Assembly (NCBI GenBank): GCA_025618425.1
Contig: CM046848.1
Location: forward strand, 28,823,092-28,887,091
Source: Heliocidaris tuberculata
Taxonomy: Eukaryota; Echinodermata; Echinoidea; Camarodonta; Echinometridae
Length of the DNA stretch: 64,000 bases
Direction of reading: 5' to 3'
This document shows, one piece after another, positions 32,191 through 43,450 of the stretch. Made by a program: the position numbers and the translations under genes. The notes below the pieces were generated by a model, which did no database searches, was not told the DNA's origin, and was given only the letters and a program-made list of their open reading frames with translations. How positions within the stretch are numbered: position 1 is the stretch's first letter; each line of letters starts with the position of its first letter.

Positions 32191-35149
32191 TTTCGTTTAT
32201 AGGAAATAGTAATTTGGCTTTTATTCTTTGGATCCTAAGCTTTCCCACAAAGTATGGTTTTTAGGCGATAGCTTGAATGGTTAAGGATGTACATGTTATT
32301 CATATTTTAATAAAGTTGCTCAAACATTTATCGTTACGCTATATTGCCCAACATATCGGTATGTTTTGATAGAAATTTGTATTTAATTGACCTTATATTT
32401 TAGTCCTTTGAGATGAATTAATTACCTTTAGGCTTCTTATTTGTAAGCATGTCACTTTAATGAACACAACACTTCCCATGCCGTACAAAAGGTAACTGCC
32501 CCCCTTAAAATACATCAGTTTGCAATTTGTCTGTGCATCAAAAATACAAAAATAAAGCACGTTGGAAAGCATATCAATGAATACTTTTCTAATCTTCTAA
32601 AATAAAATCTGTAATATATGACCATTTTAAATGTGACTAAGGTAAGGGAAAAATTCTTCACGGGCCCTATAAGCCTCTTTGGTCTTCTTTTCTCGATTGA
32701 AAGGAAGAAATATTAATTTGCTCAATGACCATGTTTGATTGCAACTACGTGAAGAATAATTATGTGTGTGCGTGCGTGCGTGTGAGAGAGAGTGTGTGAG
32801 GGGTAGTTATGCATGGCAGAAAGAGGGGGAAGGTTAGGGAAAGGGAGATAAAATCAACGAGAGAGAAAAATGTTTGTGTAATCCCACAGAACCTTATCTG
32901 TGCTCATTGCTTTAATTGTTGGTAATATTTGTTTTGCAATTAAGAAGTCTCAAAGACCTCATTATACACAGCTCCTGTTCACTATACGTAATCAACTATT
33001 CAGAGTACCTTGACAGTTTCTTTTACAATGAACTACATGTACATCACCATGTAGTTCATATATACGCATCATCTTTCCAACCAAGATATAATTATGTACC
33101 TATTCCGCAAGGCCTCGATATACCCCGAATTTCAAAGATATATCGGAAATATCATTGTCTTTCACGTGAAATATTCAGATTTCCTCCAAATAATTTCGTA
33201 TCTGCTGCCTTAGATTCAAGGCTTGGAAGAACGTCTAACTAGATAACCAAACACTCCTCTATATTCTATACTTGTCCACAACAAAGCATCAAAATTAGGA
33301 TTCAATAGAAATCTCTCCGTGGAATTCCGTCAAAATGTAAACGATGATATAGTATTAGCAATTTGGAATCCAACCAATGAAACTTTCCTGAATTGCTCTC
33401 CTTGTAAAAAGACAATGTGGCATGGAAATCGTTTATTTCAATTTACCACGTATATAAGGTACTCGATTTCGCTGTTGATTCGCTTGGAGATTATCTTTCC
33501 TCATACTCAAAGCATGGACCCTACTATAATGTACTAGGTCCATGCTCGAAGCAATGCGGCTAAGATGAAATACTTACCGACAAAAATGTCCATTCTGCCC
33601 GAACCCAACAGACACCTTCCCTACTGGTAAATATGAAGTATATTGCCCCTCTCTTTTGGGAGGAGGCACAACACCAATTAAAGGGCACGGGCAGATCTGA
33701 TGTATGCATGGATACCGCAGGCTACACAGAAGCCTGGGGGGGGGGGGGGGGGCCGCACCTCTCAAATCTTCGTCAGCACATAGTAACCGGGTGAGGTATT
33801 GGTTACTCCTATGTAGGGTCCATGCACCTAGCTGACCCCACTGTTCCATTCAAAACCCAATGTACATGACGGACACAAAAATTAAATGGTCCAAAAAGTT
33901 GGTATTAAGAGAACACATCGTTTCTTATGAATCCATTGCAATGAGGCTGAGAGGTCAAATTGACATAGAAAACTAAACTAGGTTGAAAACTAAACTAAGT
34001 TAAAAACTAATGTTGACACCTGTAAAAGTGACGTCACACGCAGGGTGGTGATCAGTTGAGTTAGTAAGCATGTTCATCTGTTAGGTTTTGTTATTACAGA
34101 TCAGAGAACGGAGAAAATGCAGTATCTCACTAAGTGAGTTTTCAATTGTTCCCATTACTGCATGCATTATTTTTATGAAAAAAATACTCACACAGTTAGG
34201 TGTATTCGGAAATTACATTGTATATAGGCCTTTTCTCTTTATGTTCCAGTGTATTTTTATTTGTCAGAATTATCTTCAACATATTTTTGAAAATTGTAAC
34301 AGAGGTACTACATTTTGATAATTGATGTGGCAAGAATTAAAATTGGAAAATAATACTGATCTACTCTTAACCCATAAAATCCCGTTGTTTCTCTCTTCTC
34401 AGGTTTTTTCTGAACAGAATATGAAAATATATTTAAAAAAAAAAACTTCAAAATTAGAAATAAGTTGAAATCAACACTGCATTATTATTAAGAATACGGC
34501 AATAAAAGAATGTTACTGATACATTTGTTAGATGTCGCCTTTAAATCTTGAATCTTCCTTACAACAATCCGATAATGCAATGGACTTATCCACTGAATCT
34601 ATTTGCTGTTCATGATTTCGAGAGAGTGAGCAAAAAATATCGAAAAAGGGCATTCTTGCTTTACTACAGAGGAAACAGAGTCTTAACCTTTCTGGGCAAG
34701 ATCAACATTGAGAACTTGACTTGATATGAGAGACAGATGAAAAGCCAAAGAAACTTAATAAAAGATTATAATTTGATTTTTAAAAATAAAACAGTTTCGA
34801 ATTCCGATATTGATCTAATATTTTTTAAAGCTGTCGTATAAAATTGCAATATGTGATTGTCATTAATCTTTCGTCGTCCACTGTGCCTAGGAGGTGAAAA
34901 GCAAACTTTACCAGTACCCCTCCCCTCCGGGTATTGATTGGGCAATGCAGGGGGAATCACTCCACCGGGTATGCCCCCTACCAATTTGTAGCAGTGCGGT
35001 GGAGGCGAACGATGTTTCTCAAGTACTGACTGTCAAAAATCTCAAGACTCTTTACTATTTTTTCTTTACTATTCCATGTGTTAGTTTTGTCCGCCTTTAC
35101 TCAAAGTATCTTTTTAAAATACCGAGAATCATCTTGAATACATTTAAAT
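32191..35149. other. Gene-free stretch
   Basis: No supported gene. Seen in it: a GT/GA-rich patch near 32764-32800, a 12-bp perfect hairpin ATGAACTACATG (33028-33059), a poly-G run (33737-33752) and TAGGTCCATGC words near 33536 and 33815 in opposite orientations. Short open frames at 32916-33242 and 33319-33537 have no recognisable protein. Confidence 0.5.
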
Positions 35150-35760
35150 CATTACGTCGAGCGTGTGAAGCAAGCGAGATAAGAGATTCTGGCACTTTTA
35201 CAAGTGAAAATATTTCTTTCATTATCGATGTCAGAACATCACCGATTTTATTCATAAAAATCACGAAATCTGTCGATTTTTTAGAACTATATCATAATAA
35301 AAATAAATAGTATCCACATGTGTTTTGACAAATATATCGCCCTTTCGTTGAGTGAGCGAAATATTTTTACACTTTGTATACTTGAAAATGATATTTCTTT
35401 TTATTAATTGATGTCAGCAATTTTTTTGTAAGTAAATTTTGACAGTTCTGCTGGTTCTCAGCATTTATTCCGAATAAAGAGAAATGTGATCCAAACTGAC
35501 CGACAAGTATGCGAGCGAGTTAAGATTTGAACAAGAAAATAGGATTTTTGGGAAAATGTTTGTCGGTAAAAATTATCAATTCTTTTGATCTTGGACCTTT
35601 ATTAAAAATTAGAAGAAATGTGGATGAAACAAAACGAAATTGTTTGATACATATATGCAATTTTCGTCGAGCGAAGGAAGCGAGCAAATTCAGAAAATTT
35701 CATACTTATACAATGAATGGTATTTCTTTATCAAGTTTTGCGGGTAGAAAACACATCTCG
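35150..35760. repeat. Diverged ~170-bp tandem repeat with GAGCGAAGCGAGC-type motif
   Basis: Related words GTCGAGCGTGTGAAGC (35156), GTTGAGTGAGCGAAA (35347), GCGAGCGAGTTAAG (35511) and GTCGAGCGAAGGAAGC (35667) recur at 155-191-base spacing. Three of the four are followed, 40-70 bases on, by a TATTTCTTT word. Units are strongly diverged. Confidence 0.55.
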
Positions 35761-37018
35761 TCAGTATTTTCATGGCATTCTGGCATTTTGTCCTTCCTTT
35801 CTACCAGTAACATTCCAAATCTTCCAACAAACAAAACTTCTTAAAAGTGATATGGGGGGGGGGGGGCAATTGCCCCAATTGCCCCTCCCGTTTGGTAACG
35901 CCCATGCATCTGATAAAATTATACGAAAGATGACATTGAGAACAGCTGGGCAGTGCGGTGATCTCTCTCATAATAGTCTAAAAGTTCATGAAAATATAGT
36001 AATGAAAGTAAAAAAAGATAACGGTTAATTTCTCATAAATATACTGATCTAGAGATATCAAAGTTTACAATTACTTAACTACTTTAAGTTTATCATATTT
36101 TCGAAGGAAGTAAGACATTATTACTAGTTAACAGACTTACTAAGGATTAAATCTAAAAACCTTACCCTTCTCCACATATTGCCTACAATGTGTGGATAGT
36201 TTTATATGGATCGAAGATGTAGTGTAAAAGAGTTTATCCTCATATTTTATTCACCTCACCAATCTAAAATATATTGAACTTTACAATAAAACTGTTGAGC
36301 ATTAGGAGTATCTTGCTGTTTGAAGGGGGGGGGGGGGGACCCCGAACGATTTGGTACACTTGCACTAATAAGTTTATTTGATGTATGATATGATATTAAT
36401 CATGGATGAATCCATAATGCACAACATTAATATAACATATTGGGCGAAATAAATTTTAAAAAATCGACATGTTTGATGAAAAACATTATCAGATATATGA
36501 CTTTAAGGTGTTTGTATAAAAGAGATCCACCAATCTGTAGTTATACCCTGCCTAGCACTTGCTATAATTAAGAACATTAATAACATCTTCATATGTATTA
36601 AATCTTATGGTATATAACTGCCAAACAACCCCCCAAAATAGTATAGTTTAATTTATTCTGACATGCTTTCAGAGATCAAACATGCTTGTTTATATTGGTA
36701 AAAAAGAATGCGAAAAATAAAATCAAATGAGCTGTTTCTTGTATAAATAAGTCTATATTGGAAAACACACGAGCTTCAATATCATTAATTCCAATAACAT
36801 TATCAAGATGTTTATTCTACTCTATACCGAATCTATGATATTCTGCAAGCCAGAAAATATTAAAATGACAATTGGAATAATTTTTCCCCCGAATCTTCTT
36901 TAGAATACAATATAAACTGCAAGCATTTAAGCTCACAGAATTATTGTCAACCATGTACTTCTTTGTATTTTAGTTTGTATTTGAAATCCAACTTATGGTT
37001 GCAATATATAAACGAATA
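35761..37018. other. Gene-free stretch
   Basis: Poly-G at 35854-35866, followed by CAATTGCCCCAATTGCCCC, and a second poly-G near 36327-36339. Otherwise AT-rich anonymous DNA. Confidence 0.6.
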
Positions 37019-38026
37019 TTAATCCTTTCAGGATAGGAATTATTAAAGGGCTTAATTGATGACATTTTGATCTTCAAATTGGCAACAATGATATTTTTCT
37101 GTTATTGCTACATGGTTCTCATAAGATGTAATGTCTTTGAAAACAATCTACATGGTTAGAAGATTTGTCTAAAAGTTGAAAAAATTGCCAATTTTAATTT
37201 AAAAAAACAATAATTTTGAACCGCTCAATGTGTTGCAATGTTAAAGATTTCAAAGCCTATTCTCATTTTTTTAATTCCTGGAATCATACGCAATATGGTC
37301 ATGCGACAAAAATGAACATAGTGTGTGCAGAAATTTTTGCTCTTTCTACTCATGCATCTGGTATATTTTTTAGAGCTCTTAAAGGGCAATCCAACCTTGA
37401 TAATAAGATGATTTGTGTGAAAGCAGAAAAATAAGAAAAACAGGATGGTGAAAGTTTGAAAGAAATCGGACAAGGAATAAGAAAGTTATGGATGTTTGAA
37501 AAATGAGATCACTACATCCATGCGAATCTCAAATTGGCAATTTGGTGAGTCAATTGTGACATTTTTGTGGACAACTCTCCCATTTGTCGTACACAAAAAT
37601 ATCATTAATTTGCGGTTTTCTTCGAGGCGCTTTTACCCTCGGGGCAGTACTAAAAATATATTGGAGATAATATATTGTTATAGGTCCTCATGAACGAAAA
37701 GATTCTACTGAGTAAAGCATTTTGAAAAAAAGTGACATTTTAGTCATTTTGTGTGTTAGAGCGAATGGGGGAGTTGTCCACAGCTACATCACAGTGACAT
37801 TACCTATTCGGCCAATTTGAAATTCCCATATGCATAGTGATTACAACTTTCAAAAATTCATAACTTTCTTATTAGTTATCCGATTTTGTTCAAACTTTCA
37901 CCAATCTGCTGCTCTGATTTTTCCTCTTTCTTTCAAATCAACTTGCCATAAAGGTTGGATTTCCCTTTAAATGAAAAGTTATTGAGCCAAACCACAAAAT
38001 GTGGTCAATTGTCTCGAAAGGGTTAA
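37019..38026 (+). mobile_element. TTAA-flanked MITE, piggyBac-like family (copy 4), interrupted
   Basis: TTAA at 37019-37022 and 38023-38026, ends CCTTTCAGGATAGGAATTAT and the complement of CCCTTTCGAGACAATTGACC. It is about 590 bp longer than the other copies because a second element sits at 37383-37966 within the GAGCTCTTAA stretch. Removing it restores the layout of copy 1. Confidence 0.85.
37383..37966. mobile_element. Nested TTAA-flanked foldback element
   Basis: It is flanked by TTAA at 37379-37382 and 37967-37970. The ends are AGGGCAATCCAACCTT and, inverted, AGGGAAATCCAACCTT. Inner arms continue imperfectly for over 200 bases (AACTCTCCCATT and AATGGGGGAGTT among the paired words). Non-coding. 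It belongs to a different family from its host element but uses the same TTAA target. Confidence 0.75.
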
Positions 38027-40183
38027 ACATAGAAAGTCACCGTTCATCAAGTGGCTCTGCCTTTTGAAACATTGATCAATCTACAGGTCTCAATGGAAAT
38101 AATTATAGAAATTACCATTAAATGGAAATGAGAAATTGTTTGCAAATACTAGCTGTAGCAGTAAAACGAATCACTTTAGTTACATGTAGTTATATGTACA
38201 GAAATTACGGAGGGGTATAGAATTCTCAGCAAAATTGATAAGCTTAAGACATTGATAAATGATGATGATCATTCCAAAAAAAAAAAAATTCTCCTGAAAG
38301 TACCCAAAGGTACCCATTTCGTGTAAAACAATACATATTTCAAAACGTGTTGATGTTAAAAAACAGACGATGTACTAACAGTAAATAATCTCAGACGTCG
38401 TAAGTCTTTATCATCAGTGTTGTGACATAATTATGTATATTCTTCTAATGAAAATGTATTTTTTATTTAAAACAATTTTCTAGACAAGAAGAGATTATTT
38501 ATGTAAGGATACAAGGTAGGACCAATAAAGATTATATGGAAATGGAGAAAACATATTTCTTTAATACAAAGAATAAAACACTTACTACTAATCCAAAACA
38601 TCTAAGAAAATAAGAAAAGAAGCAAAAATCTATTACATGTCCACATTAAAGAATAATTAGTTGATTTTACATTTATATATCTAAATATCTAAATAAGTTA
38701 TTCATCATCAATTGTATAAACAATTTGAAAATTAAAAAATAGTTTATTGTGAACAGGGAATAACAATAATATCCACAGATATTGTAGAAGTATGAGCATG
38801 ATGAGGGATATAGGCCACATGCAGGAACCGTTATAATGAAGTGCTGTCCACGGGAGAAAAAATCAAGAACATTCCATATAGTCATGCATGGTAATAGTTT
38901 ACAAAGGTCTCCACACAAGAGCCTTATTAATCTTTTCCCTTTCCCTTTCGATAATGTAAGAAAATCACAGAAGGGCTCCTTGATAACTAGTGGTCCCCAC
39001 AATAAGGAGAAAAATCCACGGAGATCAAAATTCTAAAAAGTAAAAGGAGTCCGTTGGTGATGTCTACGATGATATCCAAAGAGTAAGCAAAGGTATCACT
39101 CTTTTAAAAAAAATCAATCCCCTTAAATTCTGATGGCCATGGATGAAATTATAAGTTTTCTCGAATTAAAACTATGGACCTCTTTCTAATAGCCTTATAG
39201 GTCCATGATAAAACTACTAAAGCTGGCACCTTGGTGTTCCATGGCTGTTTCATAGCCACAGGCGCACATGCACCCCGAGTTTTCCCGAGTGATTTTGGTA
39301 TGATTTCACTTCCAGCTATTGTGTTTGCGTCTCCTGTACCTCTCGCGATGGCTTTAAAGAGATTGCTAGATAATAATACAAGGTAAACGAGTACCTCTCT
39401 AACTGACTATTCTGCCCCGGACCCAGTTTTATGATATAACACTTGTAATTGTAAACAATCTTGACTTGAATGGCTAAGAATTAGGAATGCTTGTGTTTCG
39501 TTGTCTGCTTAATATTTTTAAATATACCATTATACACTTAGGAAGATTCTAGATCTTAGGTTTTAAACCTGAAAAATTGCGAAATCAAACTAGAATTCAA
39601 TCATAATCGGCATGTGATATTGCTTTTATTTCGAATTGTCAGACACCCAAGAGAAACCGGAGAAGCTACTTCGGGATTACCATTTTCAGTAAAGCATCCA
39701 CTAGGAAATCGACAACTGCCCCAATTATTTTGAATATTTGGTTAAGATCTATGTTTATCAAATAATCGATTGTAAATGGATGATCCTGCAACGCTTGTAG
39801 AATTTTCTTAAATCAATAATTCCTCTTAATTTTTTTTAATGAATAAAAGAAATGTTGAAATTAAAACTGGATTGCACCTGCACTATTCTAGTCAAAACTA
39901 CCAGTTTCAAGTTTGAAGTGAAGAGAATCCTAGTGAAAATGACTAGAATCTGATTAAGAAAATGTGACCGGGCGATATGGTCATGCACAAAATGATTAGA
40001 CTTTTTTTTCGAGTATATACTCCTCATTATTAATATTCAGTTGGACACCAAAAACGGCCTCAGTTACTTTCAAAATTTTAGATTTGAATTTACCTTGATC
40101 AAAGCTTCTTCGATTGTACAGTCAACGGACAAAAACAGCAGCAGACTCTTCTACAATAATATTTGGGTAATATGAACCAGGGG
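38027..40183. other. Mostly anonymous stretch
   Basis: No firm gene. A block at 39230-39365 is open on the minus strand with possible splice signals and is described as a finding. The rest is AT-rich. Confidence 0.5.
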
Positions 40184-40335
40184 CAGATCCAGGGGGAGGC
40201 CGAATCGGCCGCCCCCCCCCCTTTTGAAACCCAACTGGCATACCTTAAGTACACACGCAAAAAAGTTGCCTCCTTAATTGTGTACTTTTCCGCGCTCTGT
40301 GCCCCCTCTTTTACAAAATCCTGGATCCTCCCGTG
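40184..40335. mobile_element. Poly-G foldback element with GGATCCAGG-type ends
   Basis: The left part reads GGGGCAGATCCAGGGGG followed by a poly-C tract (40210-40220). The right part reads AATCCTGGATCCTCCCG. Internal words AAGTACACACGCAAAAAAG and AATTGTGTACTTTTC recur in inverted order in 57546-57705, so the two are copies of one family. Confidence 0.65.
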
Positions 40336-41185
40336 CTGAACCCTGCGACCTCTCCTGGGGAAAATCTTTGAAAATCAAAACAGAACTGACTGGAACATCC
40401 TTTTTCGAAAGCAATTATGATTTCGTTTATATTGCTCAAACTAAGGGAAAGTCAATAACTTAGGAATGTGTTTTTATTGATATTCCTGGTAGTAGCTCCA
40501 TCTTCATTTTTTATTTCCCAAATACAGATAAGAAAGAAGAAATTCAGCAACTATTTGTTCTTCTACTCTGTAGGCATATTAAGAAAGCTAATTGCATGGA
40601 AATAGCTAGTTCAGTGAATTAGTGGAAGAAAAACAAATCCAACAACCGAAAGTGATGTCAATATAGCAATGCATTATCACATGTTTCATCTGATTAATCA
40701 CTGTCAAAAATTATACATGTCAAATTTGCGTTGGACAAATAAACAAAACAAACGAAACGTTCCTGTAGATGGTATTCATACCTGGAAGACCTGACCTGAT
40801 AATTTGTAAATCTCTGCTCATAATTTCCATGTGTAAGGTCAGTATCATTTTAACTTGCATAATTATCATCTCTAAAAAACAAAATTTATTTTATATGAAT
40901 TAATATAGTTTGTTACAATTATTTCTACTTGTAGATTTTCGATCCTAAGACTGTCGGACTATCGGAAGCATAGAAAAAAGCGATTCCATCGCCTCCTTTT
41001 GTTTTTATTTTAGCAGATTTTTACAAATAATGATAATAAAACACAAAATTACTTAATTCTATTCATTTTTTCTTTCTTTATCTAAAACTTGATTCTTTTT
41101 AGCACATGTGATTTCCTGATATTCTATTCGTCAAAAAGAAAAATAGAATTCAAGTGATGATTCTGCACGGAACGTAACTTATTCA
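40336..41185. other. Gene-free stretch
   Basis: Nothing recognised. Confidence 0.6.
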
Positions 41186-41320
41186 GTTTCAGTTTCAGTT
41201 TATTGTTTCATATTTCACATTTACAGTTTTTTTACAGTATAAATGGTACAAATAATATAAATGGTATAAATAACATAAATGGTATAAATAATATAAATGG
41301 TACAAACAAACATGAAATAA
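41186..41320 (-). mobile_element. LINE 3' tail, minus orientation, with TATAAATGG repeat
   Basis: Repeated TTTCAG leads into TTTATTGTTTCATATTTCAC, nearly the same as the LINE 3' end at 28448-28490. A short tandem repeat of TATAAATGGTATAAATAA units follows at about 41238-41305. Confidence 0.6.
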
Positions 41321-42089
41321 TTGTCAGAGAAAGTAAAAGAAGGTGAATACCTCATATCTGTACGTTTGCATGCAGTAACGCTTGTGAGTTTATAGGCTCC
41401 AAAGATTTTAAAGGCAAACCATATACATTATTTTGTTATTTTGTTATCAACGATAATTTTGCATTGTATTTTGTATCATTATTAAAATTGTATTTTTTAT
41501 TTGTATTTTGACGGAAATAAAAAAATAGAATATTAAAAAAAAAAGAAATTAAGAAAAAATGTTCAACATATACCTAATGCACTCTTGCAGTAATGCGAAA
41601 ATGGTGATATACATGTACTTTATAAATTCGATAACAGATGTGTGTGGGGATCGTGTGAGGTGTTCGTTTCGAATGTTTATTTCCCATGCAAAATGCTTTG
41701 TGCAAATTATTTTGCATATTGTACTCCTCAGGTTTCCATACTTTTCAATGTTAATTCATAGATAATAAAAGATAATAACGATGAATATGTGATACATTTT
41801 AGTAATTCCTTTCTTTGATTAATTCAGTGTAATTAAAGACAGAAATTTTGATTGATCAAGATATATAAAAAAAAAAAAAATTCTTTGTATTTATTATTTT
41901 TAGTATACTTTAAGGAAAGACCGAAAGTGTAATGAATAAATACTAACAAATAATAAACAAGAAATGTCTGTATAACTTTCAGAAAACGCTAGGAGGTGGG
42001 GCTATTTCGCTAATAGATCATAGTGAGCTTTTATTAGAGACAGAAACTTAGATTAGTGGTCTATACCGAGTAGTCCAGAATTAAAAAAA
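41321..42089. other. Gene-free stretch
   Basis: Nothing recognised apart from A/T runs. Confidence 0.6.
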
Positions 42090-42375
42090 AAAAATCCCTG
42101 CTCTGTCGTGCCGGAACTTTGGCGGGATTCGATCATTCCGTTTTGTTTGGCTTATTTTTGCGAGGAAAGTTGTACGTAATGCATGGTGGTCAAAAAACAG
42201 CAAAAATTGTCTTTCTGATACCAAATATTATTAGTCTTTCACTCAAACCATTATTATCAATAAACAGATGAATAAGAATGGGAGAAATCCGAAGCATAAG
42301 GGGCTCTTCATTGACTACAGCGTTTTATTAACTAATAATTGAAAGTTGCAATATACGATTTAGGTTTGTTATTAA
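42090..42375 (+). repeat. Diverged dispersed repeat, first copy
   Basis: It shares an ordered set of words with 43165-43450: GCTCTGTCGTGCCGGAACTT versus GCTCTCGTGCCGAAACTTTT, CCAAATATTATTA versus CCAAATAATTACTA, GGGAGAAATCCGAA versus GGAAGAAATTCGAA, and GGGGCTCTTCATTGACTACAG versus a matching stretch. Orientation is the same. No coding signal. Confidence 0.65.
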
Positions 42376-42748
42376 AAAAATTATTCATCGCACAATATAA
42401 GCCTAAACACCTAACCAACAGCACTACCGCTTTGAAGATCACATACGTAATTTACAGGTACACATACTCTGACCATCAAATCGATGACGTTAAAAAATTT
42501 GGCATAAATCAATTTCCATATTCGAAAATGTCATTTTCCTTGAAATGCAACATTGAAGAGCTGTAAAACTAAACTTGCCATTCTGAAGCTGAAATAATCT
42601 TAAACTCGATTAAAGGGTAAAATCAACAGTTAGTCCTTAATGTTTTTCATGTTGGAGGAAAGTCCGTCAATTTAAAGGGGCAATGTATATTCAGAGGAAA
42701 TATACATGAAAACTGAAAAATGCTAGTTTTGCTCAGAACAAAAGCAGA

Positions 42749-42972
42749 TACACTCTTAATAGGTTGAGTAAATTTAGTTAGGCAACTGATGATTGGTTAA
42801 AAATGGCCCAACGTTGTGTAACTCTTGCCCAAATCTCATGATGAATCAACCAATTTGTGTAACAAACCAACATCAGTTGGGCAGATTTTAACCAATAGCT
42901 GTGTGGACAGTATGTTGCCCAGTGTTGGTTAAAAGTTGGGCATTTTTCCCCCAATTATTTTAAGAGTGTATA
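42749..42972. mobile_element. MITE with ACACTCTTAA ends
   Basis: The left end is ATACACTCTTAATAGG and the right end ATTTTAAGAGTGTAT. The interior carries TTGGGC/GCCCAA words in both orientations (AATGGCCCAACG, GTTGGGCAGATTT, TTGCCCAGTGTTGG, GTTGGGCATTTTT), so it can fold in more than one way. Confidence 0.7.
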
Positions 42973-43164
42973 TTAAAGGTAAAACATGGTAAATCCAACA
43001 CATTGGTAAAACCTGTAATTTCTAGCAGAATATTTTAAATAACATTCCTTCCTTGAAAATTTCTGGTACTTTTTAACACATGGTTCCACCAGATAGGGAG
43101 AATCCATTAAACAAGATGAGATCAGAATTTACTGCTCAATTTCTCATTCAACAACAATGAATCT

Positions 43165-43450
43165 CCCCCGCTCTCGTGCCGAAACTTTTGCGGGGCCATG
43201 CAGTCCTGTTGTAATGGCCCAGTTTCCGACAGGAAAGACTATAAGGCAATGCCCAGTTGTCCGAAATATGTGCGTTTTGCAAAAAAAAAACTTTTGTCGT
43301 TTCATCCCAAATAATTACTATTAATCAATAAATGAATGTAAATGGAAGAAATTCGAACCAGTACAGGGGCTCTATACTGACCACAGCATATCATTAAGGA
43401 ATAAATGTAATCTGAAATATAGGCCTACAATTTAGTATTTATAACTTTTA
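43165..43450 (+). repeat. Diverged dispersed repeat, second copy
   Basis: Partner of 42090-42375, about 1.08 kb downstream in direct orientation. The MITE at 42749 lies between the copies. Confidence 0.65.

Noticed and set aside
33028..33059. 12-bp hairpin as a microRNA precursor
   Set aside because: Stem too short for a precursor.
32916..33537. Two adjacent plus-strand frames of 108 and 72 codons
   Set aside because: No recognisable domain or splice evidence; AT-rich background gives such frames often.
34894..35310. 138-codon plus-strand frame
   Set aside because: Runs into the diverged GAGCG-type tandem repeat; no recognisable protein and no conservation between repeat units.
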